Source: Lysinibacter cavernae (lineage in GTDB: Bacteria; Actinomycetota; Actinomycetes; Actinomycetales; Microbacteriaceae). Taken from it: 64,000 nt of DNA. Numbering within the stretch: the first letter of the stretch is position 1; each line of letters opens with the position of its first letter. Position numbers and translations under genes: made by a program. Location: contig NZ_JAAMOX010000001.1 in assembly GCF_011758565.1 (NCBI RefSeq), positions 1,093,838 to 1,157,837 on the forward strand. Direction: 5' to 3'. The notes under the pieces are model-generated. The model saw nothing but the letters and a program-made list of their open reading frames with translations, had not been told where the DNA came from and ran no database searches. Shown here piece by piece: positions 16,598 through 24,997 of the stretch.

Positions 16598-18124
16598 ATG
16601 ACCGCATCCATCTCGCGCCGCACACTTCTGGCTTCCTCTGCAGCCGTCGCTATTCTCGGCGTCCCGCAGCTCACCGCGTGTACAACGTTTAACGACCGAG
16701 CGCCCATCGACACCGTCGGTAAGGTCGATTTTCTGACGCCACTGCCGATCCCCCCGATTGCAGAGTCGACAGTGGCCAACGGTATCCGGACGTTTGCGCT
16801 TGAGGCGAAGACGGGTACGAGCGAATTCATTGCGGGAAAGTCCACCCCGACCTGGGGCTACAACGGCGCATTTCTCGGCCCGACGCTGCGAGCAACGACG
16901 GGCGAAACAGTTCGCGTCAAAGTAGCAAACAACCTGCCAGAGGCAACAACCGTGCACTGGCACGGCATGAAGCTGCCCGCTGCGATGGATGGGGGCCCGC
17001 ACCAGACCATCCATCCTGGCGACTCATGGACGGCTGAGTGGACGGTCGAGCAACCGAGCGCGACCGTTTGGTATCACCCACATCCGCATGGCCAAACCGA
17101 AGCACACGTGCAGCACGGCCTCGCGGGGCTGTTCATTCTCGATGATACGGACGACCCAGCCGAGCTTCCGCACGAGTACGGCGTTGACGATATCCCCGTC
17201 GTGCTACAAGATCGAAGCTTCGAGAGCAACGGAACGTTTGCGACGCCTGACCGGGCGGTTTCTGGTCTGGTTGGTGACACCATACTTGTCAACGGCGCAA
17301 TCGGTCCGGTGCTCACCGTCGCGTCGGAACGAACCAGACTGCGCATTCTCAACGGGTCGAGCGCCCGGGTCTACAATCTTGGATGGTCCAACGACCAAGA
17401 CATCACCGTGATCGCGACCGACAGTGGCCTCCTGCGGAAGCCGCAGACAACGGATCGAGTGCTGCTCTCCCCCGGCGAGCGGGTCGAGATTCTGTTCGAC
17501 GGAAGCGCCGGCGAAACCGTTATACTTCGCTCGCATCCACAGGACCTGCGGATGGGCAAGGCAATGTCGGACGGGGCAGGCGCCAACGATACCCTCGACC
17601 TCCTGCAGGTCGTCGCAGCAGCAACACTGACCCCTGCCGTTCCCCTCCCGTTGACGCTCATCGAGGACAACCTGTTTGCATCGATCGCATCCGCGACTAT
17701 TCAAGAAAGCCGTCGCTTTGAGCTCAGCGGAACGCTCATCAATGGCAAAGCCATGGATATGAAGCGCATCGATCACGTGCTCGCGGCAGGTGCATACGAG
17801 ACGTGGATGGTGCGAAATATTCACTCGCAGGTGCACAACTTCCACGTTCACAACGCGCGGTTCCGCATCCTCTCAATCGAAAATGCCGAGCCGCCCGCGT
17901 ATCTGCAGGGTTGGAAGGACACCGTGCTGCTTCCTGCCGGTCAGACCGCAAACCTCGCCGTGACCTTTGGTGACTACACCGACCCCGATCTTCCCTACAT
18001 GTACCACTGCCATCTGCTCTGGCACGAAGACCAGGGCATGATGGGTCAGTACACGATTGTTGATCGCAAGGATGTTGATGATGCCCCGCGCAGCATTAAC
18101 GTCGACGCGGGGATGCAGCACTAA
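16598..18124 (+). CDS. Tat-exported multicopper oxidase (CueO/SufI-like)
   Basis: A 508-residue multicopper oxidase. The N-terminus has a twin-arginine signal (SRRTLL, R7-R8) and a lipobox LTAC ending at C28, suggesting a Tat-exported lipoprotein. Copper ligands are complete: HWHG, HPHPHG, HNFHVH and HCHLLWHEDQGMM, i.e. type 1, 2 and 3 sites, across three cupredoxin domains. Members oxidise Cu(I), phenols or metal ions outside the membrane with oxygen reduced to water, often for copper tolerance. No copper regulator or P-type ATPase is nearby. Its stop overlaps the convergent gene's stop at 18121. Confidence 0.92.
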   Translation: MTASISRRTLLASSAAVAILGVPQLTACTTFNDRAPIDTVGKVDFLTPLPIPPIAESTVANGIRTFALEAKTGTSEFIAGKSTPTWGYNGAFLGPTLRATTGETVRVKVANNLPEATTVHWHGMKLPAAMDGGPHQTIHPGDSWTAEWTVEQPSATVWYHPHPHGQTEAHVQHGLAGLFILDDTDDPAELPHEYGVDDIPVVLQDRSFESNGTFATPDRAVSGLVGDTILVNGAIGPVLTVASERTRLRILNGSSARVYNLGWSNDQDITVIATDSGLLRKPQTTDRVLLSPGERVEILFDGSAGETVILRSHPQDLRMGKAMSDGAGANDTLDLLQVVAAATLTPAVPLPLTLIEDNLFASIASATIQESRRFELSGTLINGKAMDMKRIDHVLAAGAYETWMVRNIHSQVHNFHVHNARFRILSIENAEPPAYLQGWKDTVLLPAGQTANLAVTFGDYTDPDLPYMYHCHLLWHEDQGMMGQYTIVDRKDVDDAPRSINVDAGMQH

Positions 18125-18489
18125 TTCACGCGTCGGTACGTTGAGCTTCCGAACCCGAGGATCAGGTATCCGATTGGAGCGAACAGCCACAGCAGGAAGA
18201 ACGAGAACGCCCCGCCCTTTTCGAAGTTGCGTCCAACAGAGATGGCAAGAACGATCGAGAGGATGATGTTGACAATCGGGATCAGCAGGAGCAACAACCA
18301 CCACCACGCCTTACCGCCAATTTTGAGCAGGTAATAGACGTTCACGATTGGAATGATGGCGGCCCAGCCGGGTTCGCCAGCCTTCGTAAAGACTCGCCAC
18401 AGTCCGATTGCAAGGACAATGTAAACGATGATCGAGACCCAGCTGTTCTGCTGCATGAGCGTGAAGATTGATGTGTCGTCAGTAATCAT
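18121..18489 (-). CDS. Small membrane protein, DUF5684-like
   Basis: A 122-residue protein with about four hydrophobic helices (WVSIIVYIVLAIGLW, GWAAIIPIVNVYYLLKI, WWWLLLLLIPIVNIILSIVLAI, FSFFLLWLFAPIGYLILG). The arrangement with PIVNVYYLLKI and PIVNIILSIVLAISVGRNFGKG-like segments matches the DUF5684 family, often annotated as signal-peptidase-related membrane proteins without catalytic residues. Function unknown. It overlaps the multicopper oxidase tail to tail by a few bases. Confidence 0.75.
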   Translation of the reverse strand: MITDDTSIFTLMQQNSWVSIIVYIVLAIGLWRVFTKAGEPGWAAIIPIVNVYYLLKIGGKAWWWLLLLLIPIVNIILSIVLAISVGRNFEKGGAFSFFLLWLFAPIGYLILGFGSSTYRRVN

Positions 18490-18614
18490 GAGGAACCCCC
18501 CGAACCAATGGCCATCGAATGCGGCCGCTTAACAGTCAGCATAGCGCTGTGAATTCGCTGTGCACCAGTGGCCAACTCGACAAGATTCGCCGCTGGTAGC
18601 CGCAGGAACAGGCC

Positions 18615-19070
18615 CTATTCCTCGAAGGAGAAGGCGTTGCCCGTCTCGATATACGACTTCACGCTTCCGAACAACAGCGGCCACGTTGATTTGGTTTCCT
18701 CGTAGCCGGGATGCCCATCGCTCCAGTTGTCATTCACAACCGTCAGGGTCGAGATATGACTTGTCACAGGCGCGATGGTAAAGGTCATGCGACTCGTTCG
18801 TTCTTCGCCCTCAGGGTTATATGACGGTCCGGGACGTTCCGTCATCACCAATCGTTCGGACGGAACAGCTTCGAGGATCTCGCCGGTGACGTGCACGGTC
18901 TGATCGCCGTCAGCCCCTGGCCCAACGTAGGCATACGGTTCGCCAGGCTGAAGCGACGTCTGGAGGGTGCAGCCCCACCAGACGGCCCGAACATCCTCAT
19001 CGTTGATGAACGCCTGCCAGATTCGGTCTGGCGTTGCGGCAATATAAATGGTGTAGATAATTGGTTCCAT
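18615..19070 (-). CDS. SRPBCC/AHSA1-type ligand-binding protein
   Basis: A 151-residue START/AHSA1-like fold: opening IYTIYIAATPDRIWQAF, a central TGEILEAVPSERLVMTE and TRMTFTIAPV-type beta strands, and a C-terminal helix (WPLLFGSVKSYIETG). Such proteins have a hydrophobic cavity; many are stress-linked or paired with a regulator. It is divergent from an AraC-type regulator whose start is only about 40 bases away, so the two likely share a control region. Confidence 0.85.
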   Translation of the reverse strand: MEPIIYTIYIAATPDRIWQAFINDEDVRAVWWGCTLQTSLQPGEPYAYVGPGADGDQTVHVTGEILEAVPSERLVMTERPGPSYNPEGEERTSRMTFTIAPVTSHISTLTVVNDNWSDGHPGYEETKSTWPLLFGSVKSYIETGNAFSFEE

Positions 19071-19111
19071 ACCGCTACGCTACGATCTCGGCACATCGTA
19101 TTCTTGAACAA

Positions 19112-19984
19112 ATGCGACAGAACTGGCACAAGACAGGCAAGGGGCTACTGACACCCGATCATGGGACCAGCCCGTTTTCGCTCACCCGAGTCGCCGCGCC
19201 CGATGACCTTGCCGACATCGTCGAAAACTTTTGGCTGCCGACCTGGGCGCTTCCGGATGATGAGGTCATTGAGCAGCGGATCATTCAGTATCCTGCCTTC
19301 AATCTCGTCGTCGAACCAGCGGAGTCTGCCCTCTACGGCGTGGTGACCGGTCTCTCAACCCGGCGCCTTGACGGCACCGGCTGGGCGGTCGGGGTACTGC
19401 TGCGTCCGGGAGCTGGGCCTGGCATCCTCAGCGCGCTCGGCCACTCTGGGCGTGCGCCGGCCACCGTGAACGAGGGCGCAGTTGCGCTGGAAACCGCTGA
19501 CGGGGTCGCCCTCACGACGGCCATTCGCGCAGCCCATCCGCACCTCGACCATTGCATAGACCTCATGAACGCCTGGTTTCGCGCGAGAACAGAACTCCAC
19601 AGCGTCGAGGTCCGCCGTGATCGCGAACGGGTGAATCGCATTGTGGATTTGGCCCGCGACGATCACAGCATGACACGGGTTGAGCTGCTCGCAGAACGAG
19701 AAGGATGCTCAACCAGGTCGCTACAGCGGCTCGTGCTCAGCCACATCGGGGTGAGTCCCAAATGGGTTATTAGCCGCTTCAGGCTGCAAGAAGCGGCACA
19801 CCTGCTCAGAACGGATTCTACGGTGCATCTTGCCGACCTCGCGCTCAGCGTTGGGTACGCTGACCAATCGCATTTTACGAGAGACTTCGCCTCGGTCATT
19901 GGCGAGACGCCCCAGCACTATCGGACAAGCCACCGGTTGACAACAGCGGCAGCTCAATTCGCCGACGAACACAGCACGGATTAG
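19112..19984 (+). CDS. AraC-family transcriptional regulator
   Basis: A 290-residue regulator: an N-terminal DUF6597-like sensing domain (about 1-150) and a C-terminal AraC DNA-binding domain with two helix-turn-helix units (VELLAEREGCSTRSLQRLVLSHIGVSPKWV and LADLALSVGYADQSHFTRDFASVIGETP). The ATG at 19112 is preferred; an earlier ATG at 19061 would overlap the divergent SRPBCC start codon. The tight divergent layout suggests it controls the SRPBCC gene. The PfkB kinase gene follows after 15 bases. Confidence 0.87.
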   Translation: MRQNWHKTGKGLLTPDHGTSPFSLTRVAAPDDLADIVENFWLPTWALPDDEVIEQRIIQYPAFNLVVEPAESALYGVVTGLSTRRLDGTGWAVGVLLRPGAGPGILSALGHSGRAPATVNEGAVALETADGVALTTAIRAAHPHLDHCIDLMNAWFRARTELHSVEVRRDRERVNRIVDLARDDHSMTRVELLAEREGCSTRSLQRLVLSHIGVSPKWVISRFRLQEAAHLLRTDSTVHLADLALSVGYADQSHFTRDFASVIGETPQHYRTSHRLTTAAAQFADEHSTD

Positions 19985-19999
19985 GCTGAGAGCTACCTC

Positions 20000-20875
20000 A
20001 TGACACAGTTCACAGCGTCCGGCGCGCAGCCGGCATCCACCAGCCCAAGTATGACCCTCGTCGGCGACGTGTGTATCGACGAAAACGTCATCGACGGAGT
20101 CCACTCACTCACGTGGGGCTCGTCGACCGCCTACATGTCGCATTACCTGCGACGGAATCACCACGTCGTGCCAACCATCGTGGCGTCCTATGCCGATGAT
20201 TTTCTTCCCTTCGCGGATGGGCTCGTGCTCGCTGGTCCGGCGCGCAGCGGCGCAACGCTGCGCTACGAAAATATCGTTGTGGACGATCGCAGGGTTCAGT
20301 ATTGCCACGGAGCCGAAGAGAACACGCCCCAGCCGCTGTGTGGAGACGCCAAGAACGCCATTTCGACCGCCGACGTTCTTGTCATCGCGCCGCTGACGCC
20401 GGCGCTACCGCACGACTACGTTGGCGAGGTGCTCAAGCTCGCCAAACCTGATGCGCTCACGATTCTCATGCCGCAGGGCTACATGCGCCGGTTTGATGAG
20501 AACGGCCTCGTTTCTCAGGGCGAATTTGTCAGCGCTGGTGAGCTTATTCGATTTGTCGACCTCGTTGTGTTCTCTGATGAGGATTATCCGGATGCCGTCG
20601 CTCAGGCACAGGCGTGGCATAGGGAATCCCCCTCAACCAGCTTCGTTGTCACCCAGAACAAGCATGGCGCAACGCTTGTTGATAGCTCGGGCCTGCGCTC
20701 CATCCCGACGCAACCCCTTGCGCCCGGCGAGCAGGTTTCCCCTGTCGGGGCCGGTGATATCTTTACCGCAGGCCTCGCCCTTGCGATGATGAACGGTCAG
20801 CCGATCGAGCAAGCAATCGCTACGGCCCACCGCTCGGTCGTGACCGTTCCTGCCGGCGTGAGCGGCGATGCATAG
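20000..20875 (+). CDS. PfkB-family carbohydrate kinase
   Basis: A 291-residue ribokinase-like protein. The C-terminal signature PVGAGDIFTAGLALAM includes the catalytic aspartate in GAGD. The usual N-terminal GG-N motif is replaced by TWGSSTAYMSHYL, so substrate preference is unclear. It follows the AraC regulator and overlaps the next gene by 8 bases. It may phosphorylate a sugar or a nucleoside; the N-terminal divergence leaves this open. Confidence 0.82.
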   Translation: MTQFTASGAQPASTSPSMTLVGDVCIDENVIDGVHSLTWGSSTAYMSHYLRRNHHVVPTIVASYADDFLPFADGLVLAGPARSGATLRYENIVVDDRRVQYCHGAEENTPQPLCGDAKNAISTADVLVIAPLTPALPHDYVGEVLKLAKPDALTILMPQGYMRRFDENGLVSQGEFVSAGELIRFVDLVVFSDEDYPDAVAQAQAWHRESPSTSFVVTQNKHGATLVDSSGLRSIPTQPLAPGEQVSPVGAGDIFTAGLALAMMNGQPIEQAIATAHRSVVTVPAGVSGDA

Positions 20876-22532
20876 CTGGCTGCGCGCCCGTGTCAGTTTT
20901 ACGGGCGTACTGCTCGCCAGCATCGCACTTGCGCTTTCGCTCACCCCCTCGCTCGTCCCCCGCACAGCCGTCCTCCAGGGACTCGTCGCTGGCATCAGCG
21001 TTGCCCTGGCGTATGGGTTGGGAAGCTGGCTCGGGCATGTCTCGACGGCTCTACCCCTTCTCCGATCTCTGCGCCTCGGCGCAACGTCACGCCGCTGGCT
21101 CTGGATCTCCCTTGGTATCGGACTCATACTCGCGACGCCCGTCCTCAGCTGGAGGAGTCTCGTGTGGCAGAACGATGTCCGCGCACACGTTGACATGCCG
21201 CCGCTCGGCGGTGTTGACATCGGGATGTTCCTGCTGAGCACGGTGGTTGTGGCGGCTGTGCTCTTTGGCATCGGAAACCTCATCGGGCGACTCAACCGCC
21301 TCCTCAACAAGCGCCTTGCTCGCAAGGTTGGTGCGCGTGTGAGCAAACCGCTCGGCGTGCTCGCAACCGGCGCCGCTGTGTGGCTTGTTGCGTACGGCGT
21401 GCTCGTGTTTGGTGTGCTCGGCGGCATCAACCTGATCTATGCGCAGCGAAACGCGGACGTCGACCCAGCAATTGCTGAACCGCTGTCAACATATCGGTCG
21501 GCCGGTGCAGAGTCAGCCGTGAATTGGGCCGATCTTGGCTCGTGGGGCCGAACATTCATCGGCGGCGGCCCGAGCAAGCTCGAAATCTCAGCAATAACCG
21601 AGCTGCCCGCCCGTGATCCCGTCCGCGTCTACGTTGGCGAGGCACAGGGCGAAACCCTCAAGGAGCGGGCCGCCATCGCAGTTAACGAGCTCAAACGAAC
21701 GGGGGCTTTCGAACGGGCATCGTTGCTTGTTGCAACGCCAACCGGTTCTGGCTGGCTTGAACCACAGACCGTTGACGCCTTTGAATACGTCGGCAGTGGA
21801 GATACCGCCATAGTCTCAATGCAGTACGCCTTCACCCCCAGCTGGGTCTCATTCCTCTTTGACCAGGATCTCCCGGTTGCAGCGAGCACCGCGTTGTTCG
21901 ACGCGGTGTATGCCGAGTGGGAGACGCTTCCAACGGATAGCCGTCCCCAACTGTTCTCGTACGGGCTCAGTCTCGGCTCGCACGGCGCGCAATCGGTCTT
22001 CTCAAGCGTGGACGAGGTGACCACACGCACGTCTGGTGCCGTCTACGTCGGAACGCCAAACGCAACCCCGCTCTGGAAATCCCTTAACCAAACACGAGAC
22101 GAGGAAAGTCCGCTTTGGCAGCCCGTTCTTGATGACGGGTTGACCGTCCGCTGGCTCTCGCAACGAGGGGATTTCGACGCGCTGCCTGGCAAATGGGAAC
22201 AGCCACGCGTTGCCTATCTACAGCATGCGACCGACCCCGTTACCTGGCTCAGCCCGACACTACTGTGGCAGGCCCCAGAATGGCTTGGCGACCAGCGGGC
22301 GCCTGATGTGAGCAGGTACATGCGGTGGATGCCAGGCATCACCGGCATCCAAGTGTTTGTTGATATGTTGCTTGGGGAAAGCGTCCCGGCCGGTCACGGT
22401 CACAACTACGGAGACGTGATCGTGGATGCCTGGACCAGCGTGACCCCGAATCCGGCGCTGAGCGACGCGGCGGTGGAGCGAATTCAGCGCATCCTCGAGT
22501 CCTATTCCCGGGGCGACGATTGGCTCACCTAA
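20868..22532 (+). CDS. Membrane-anchored alpha/beta hydrolase (Abhydrolase_9 family)
   Basis: A 554-residue protein with an N-terminal membrane domain of about four helices (residues 10-200) and a C-terminal alpha/beta hydrolase domain. The nucleophile is S368 in YGLSLGSHG; a late GHGHNYGDVI holds the likely catalytic histidine. This two-part layout is typical of the DUF2319/Abhydrolase_9 family common in Actinobacteria. Substrate unknown; lipid esters are the usual suggestion. It overlaps the preceding kinase by 8 bases. Confidence 0.85.
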   Translation: MHSWLRARVSFTGVLLASIALALSLTPSLVPRTAVLQGLVAGISVALAYGLGSWLGHVSTALPLLRSLRLGATSRRWLWISLGIGLILATPVLSWRSLVWQNDVRAHVDMPPLGGVDIGMFLLSTVVVAAVLFGIGNLIGRLNRLLNKRLARKVGARVSKPLGVLATGAAVWLVAYGVLVFGVLGGINLIYAQRNADVDPAIAEPLSTYRSAGAESAVNWADLGSWGRTFIGGGPSKLEISAITELPARDPVRVYVGEAQGETLKERAAIAVNELKRTGAFERASLLVATPTGSGWLEPQTVDAFEYVGSGDTAIVSMQYAFTPSWVSFLFDQDLPVAASTALFDAVYAEWETLPTDSRPQLFSYGLSLGSHGAQSVFSSVDEVTTRTSGAVYVGTPNATPLWKSLNQTRDEESPLWQPVLDDGLTVRWLSQRGDFDALPGKWEQPRVAYLQHATDPVTWLSPTLLWQAPEWLGDQRAPDVSRYMRWMPGITGIQVFVDMLLGESVPAGHGHNYGDVIVDAWTSVTPNPALSDAAVERIQRILESYSRGDDWLT

Positions 22533-22623
22533 ATGTTGAGAAGCGACCTCACATTTTGCCGTGCTGCAGCGTCTACAACAGTAAGACCGCTTTAGAGGTC
22601 ATCCGCCAACCGAGGAGATCATC

Positions 22624-23148
22624 ATGACCGATAGTGACCACCGCAGACATGCCGTCTATGAATCGTCTCTCGGCCCGCTCACGATGGTCGGCGGAGACGA
22701 TGGTCTCGAAGCCATTTACTTTCCGGAGCACTGGACGAATCCAGATGCCACAACGTTTGGCGATCGTGTTCCGCTGGAGGAACTCCCCTGCGCCCGTCTT
22801 GCCGCAACGCAGCTCGGTGAATATCTCGATGGTCAGCGGCGCACATTTGACCTCAAACTCAACCCAACCGGCAACGAGTTTCAGCTCAGTGTCTGGGCAA
22901 TTCTGCAAGAGATTCCCTATGGCTCAACGGTGACCTACGGGGACATCGCCAAGCAACTTGGCTCGGTGAATCTCGCACGTCGGGTGGGCGGTGCCGTTGG
23001 CAGCAATCCGCTCAGCATCATTGTGCCCTGCCATCGAGTTATTGGTAGCACCGGCAGCCTCACGGGCTACGCTGGCGGCCTTGAGCGCAAGCGGCACCTG
23101 CTGCAGCTTGAAGAACCTGGGGCAGACGAAAGTGGCAAACTGTTCTGA
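22624..23148 (+). CDS. ogt: Methylated-DNA-protein-cysteine methyltransferase
   Basis: A 174-residue O6-alkylguanine-DNA alkyltransferase. The acceptor cysteine is C136 in the invariant IVPCHRVIG, preceded by the helix-turn-helix with its arginine finger (VNLARRVGGAVGSNP). It transfers an alkyl group from guanine O6 irreversibly to itself. GAGGAGAT precedes the ATG. First gene of a four-gene overlapping operon (ogt, sigma factor, second ogt, tag); the stop and the next start share one base (TGATG). Confidence 0.95.
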   Translation: MTDSDHRRHAVYESSLGPLTMVGGDDGLEAIYFPEHWTNPDATTFGDRVPLEELPCARLAATQLGEYLDGQRRTFDLKLNPTGNEFQLSVWAILQEIPYGSTVTYGDIAKQLGSVNLARRVGGAVGSNPLSIIVPCHRVIGSTGSLTGYAGGLERKRHLLQLEEPGADESGKLF

Positions 23149-23645
23149 TGGCAGGCATTCCGTTTGAGGTGGTGGTTCACGAGAACTCCCTCACGGTTCT
23201 TCGGGTCTGCCGGGCAGTTGTTGGCGTTCAGGATGCTGACGAGGCCTGGTCGGAAACCTTTCTTTCCGCTCTCCTCGCGTATCCGTCGCTTCCTGCCGAT
23301 GCCAACGTTCAGGCTTGGCTCGTGACCATCGCCCATCGAAAGGCGATAGACATTCTTCGGGCGGCTTCACGTCGGGCATTGCCGGCCGAGCCATCGGAGT
23401 TTGCGCTGCTCCCTTCGGTGATTGGGAATCCGGACGCGCTTCCGCTCGATTTGCAGCGTTACGTAGCCGAGTTACCAGAGCGGCAACGCCTCGCCGTCGC
23501 TTATCACCACATCGCTGGGCTGCCGTACGCAGAGGTTGCGCAGCTTGTTGGCGGCTCTGAGGCCGCCGCACGCCGAGCCGGGGCCGACGGCGTGACCGCG
23601 CTCCGGCGCAGATTCTTGCAGGACGAGGGGGAAGACCATGAATGA
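23148..23645 (+). CDS. RNA polymerase sigma factor, ECF-like, in repair operon
   Basis: A 165-residue sigma-70-family protein. Region 2 is visible around residues 17-70 (DADEAWSETFLSALLAYPSL, then VQAWLVTIAHRKAIDILRAASRR) and region 4 around 105-160 (LPERQRLAVAYHHIAGLPYAEVAQLVGGSEAAARRAGADGVTALRR). It is short, with no regulatory extension and no adjacent anti-sigma factor. Position between two methyltransferases with overlaps on both sides suggests it is made together with the repair proteins and may drive alkylation-damage expression. Confidence 0.86.
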   Translation: MAGIPFEVVVHENSLTVLRVCRAVVGVQDADEAWSETFLSALLAYPSLPADANVQAWLVTIAHRKAIDILRAASRRALPAEPSEFALLPSVIGNPDALPLDLQRYVAELPERQRLAVAYHHIAGLPYAEVAQLVGGSEAAARRAGADGVTALRRRFLQDEGEDHE

Positions 23646-24270
23646 CCGTCGGATAGGCGACTCACTGCCGATCAGCGCAGACGAGTCGCGCACCCTCGAA
23701 CGGTTGCAGGAACGATTGGCCCGTTCGGCGGCAGCTGATGACGCGCTTGATGTGAGCTATCGCAGCTACGACAGCCCAGTTGGCACGTTACTTCTCGCGG
23801 CAACCCCGCTCGGCCTGGTTCGTGTTGCCTTTGCGACGGAGGGGCACGACGCAGTGCTGTCATCGCTCTCAGAACGACTTGGCTCGCGGATCCTATCGTC
23901 GGTCACCGCGCTCTCCCGGTTTGAGTCGCTGGATGCCTCGGCTGCGCAGCTCGACGAGTACTTTGCCGGCCGACGCAAGTTTTTCACAGTGCCGCTAGAT
24001 CGCCAGTTGTCCACCGGTTTTCGACGGTCCGTTCTCGAGTCCCTCACCCGCATAGAGTATGGGCACACGGCCAGTTACGGCCAGGTCGCCGCACTCGCTG
24101 GCAGTCCAAAGGCGTTCAGGGCAGTCGGCACCGCTTGCGCCACCAATCCGCTTCCCATCCTCGTTCCGTGTCACCGGGTGGTTCGCGGCGATGGCGGCCA
24201 AGGCGGATACCTCGGCGGTCCAGAGGCAAAACACACGCTACTGAGCTTGGAGGCACAGCATGAGCAATGA
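23638..24270 (+). CDS. Second methylated-DNA-protein-cysteine methyltransferase
   Basis: A 210-residue alkyltransferase with C178 in LVPCHRVVRG and the helix SPKAFRAVGTACATNP. It is longer than the first copy by about 35 residues at the N-terminus, a charged segment before the YRSYDSPVGTLLLAATP start of the catalytic fold. It overlaps the sigma factor gene by 8 bases and tag by 11. The N-terminal part may be regulatory or only a linker. Confidence 0.93.
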   Translation: MNDRRIGDSLPISADESRTLERLQERLARSAAADDALDVSYRSYDSPVGTLLLAATPLGLVRVAFATEGHDAVLSSLSERLGSRILSSVTALSRFESLDASAAQLDEYFAGRRKFFTVPLDRQLSTGFRRSVLESLTRIEYGHTASYGQVAALAGSPKAFRAVGTACATNPLPILVPCHRVVRGDGGQGGYLGGPEAKHTLLSLEAQHEQ

Positions 24271-24994
24271 ACAGAAGGCACCCGCGTTCGGTGAGCCGTC
24301 GTACGCCGACGGGGCAGGCACGACGGTCGGGGAAGACGTGACGGTCGGCGCAGATGTGACGGTCGCTGAGACGAATGAGCCGGCGACGGCAAGCAGCGCA
24401 GACAGCGCAACGGTGGTTGGTGCAGATGGGTTGGCCCGCCCGCCGTGGGCAGCGGTCGACCCCATGCTGCGCGAATACTACGATACGGAATGGGGCATGC
24501 CGGTACGCGATGAGCAGGGTCTCTTCGAGCGGCTCTGCCTCGAAGGCTTTCAGGCAGGGCTCTCTTGGGCCACAATCTTGCGGAAGCGGCCTGCTTTTCG
24601 ACTCGCCTTTGATGATTTTGATCCCGACCTCGTGGCAACCTACGACGACCGAAAGGTTGAACGGCTCATGCAGGACACCGGGATCGTGCGCAACGGACAA
24701 AAAATCCGGGCAATGATCAATAACGCGCAGGCGACCATCGAGCTCCGGCAAGACGAAGGGCTCGTTGACTTTGTGTGGTCCTTTCGTCCGGCTACGACGC
24801 CGCGACCAACATCCATCGCCGAGATTCCAACAACCTCGCCCGAATCAGCCGAGCTCTCGAAGCAGCTGCGCAAACGAGGGTTCAAATTTGTTGGACCAAC
24901 ATCGATGTACGCGCTCATGGAGGCAATCGGAATGGTCGATACTCACCTCATGGACAGCCACCGACGAGCAACGTCTGGTGTCTGGGCCGCGTAG
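24260..24994 (+). CDS. tag: DNA-3-methyladenine glycosylase I
   Basis: A 244-residue Tag family glycosylase that excises 3-methyladenine. Residues 1-58 form a Thr/Val/Ala-rich low-complexity extension not usual in Tag. The catalytic core starts at PPWAAVDPMLREYYDTEWG and includes ERLCLEGFQAGLSW with the catalytic glutamate. In E. coli Tag zinc is held by C4, H17, H175 and C179; here the aligned first two positions are P and Y, so the zinc site looks lost. Last gene of the repair operon; its stop is 3 bases from the convergent radical SAM stop. Confidence 0.92.
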   Translation: MSNEQKAPAFGEPSYADGAGTTVGEDVTVGADVTVAETNEPATASSADSATVVGADGLARPPWAAVDPMLREYYDTEWGMPVRDEQGLFERLCLEGFQAGLSWATILRKRPAFRLAFDDFDPDLVATYDDRKVERLMQDTGIVRNGQKIRAMINNAQATIELRQDEGLVDFVWSFRPATTPRPTSIAEIPTTSPESAELSKQLRKRGFKFVGPTSMYALMEAIGMVDTHLMDSHRRATSGVWAA

Positions 24995-24997
24995 CCG

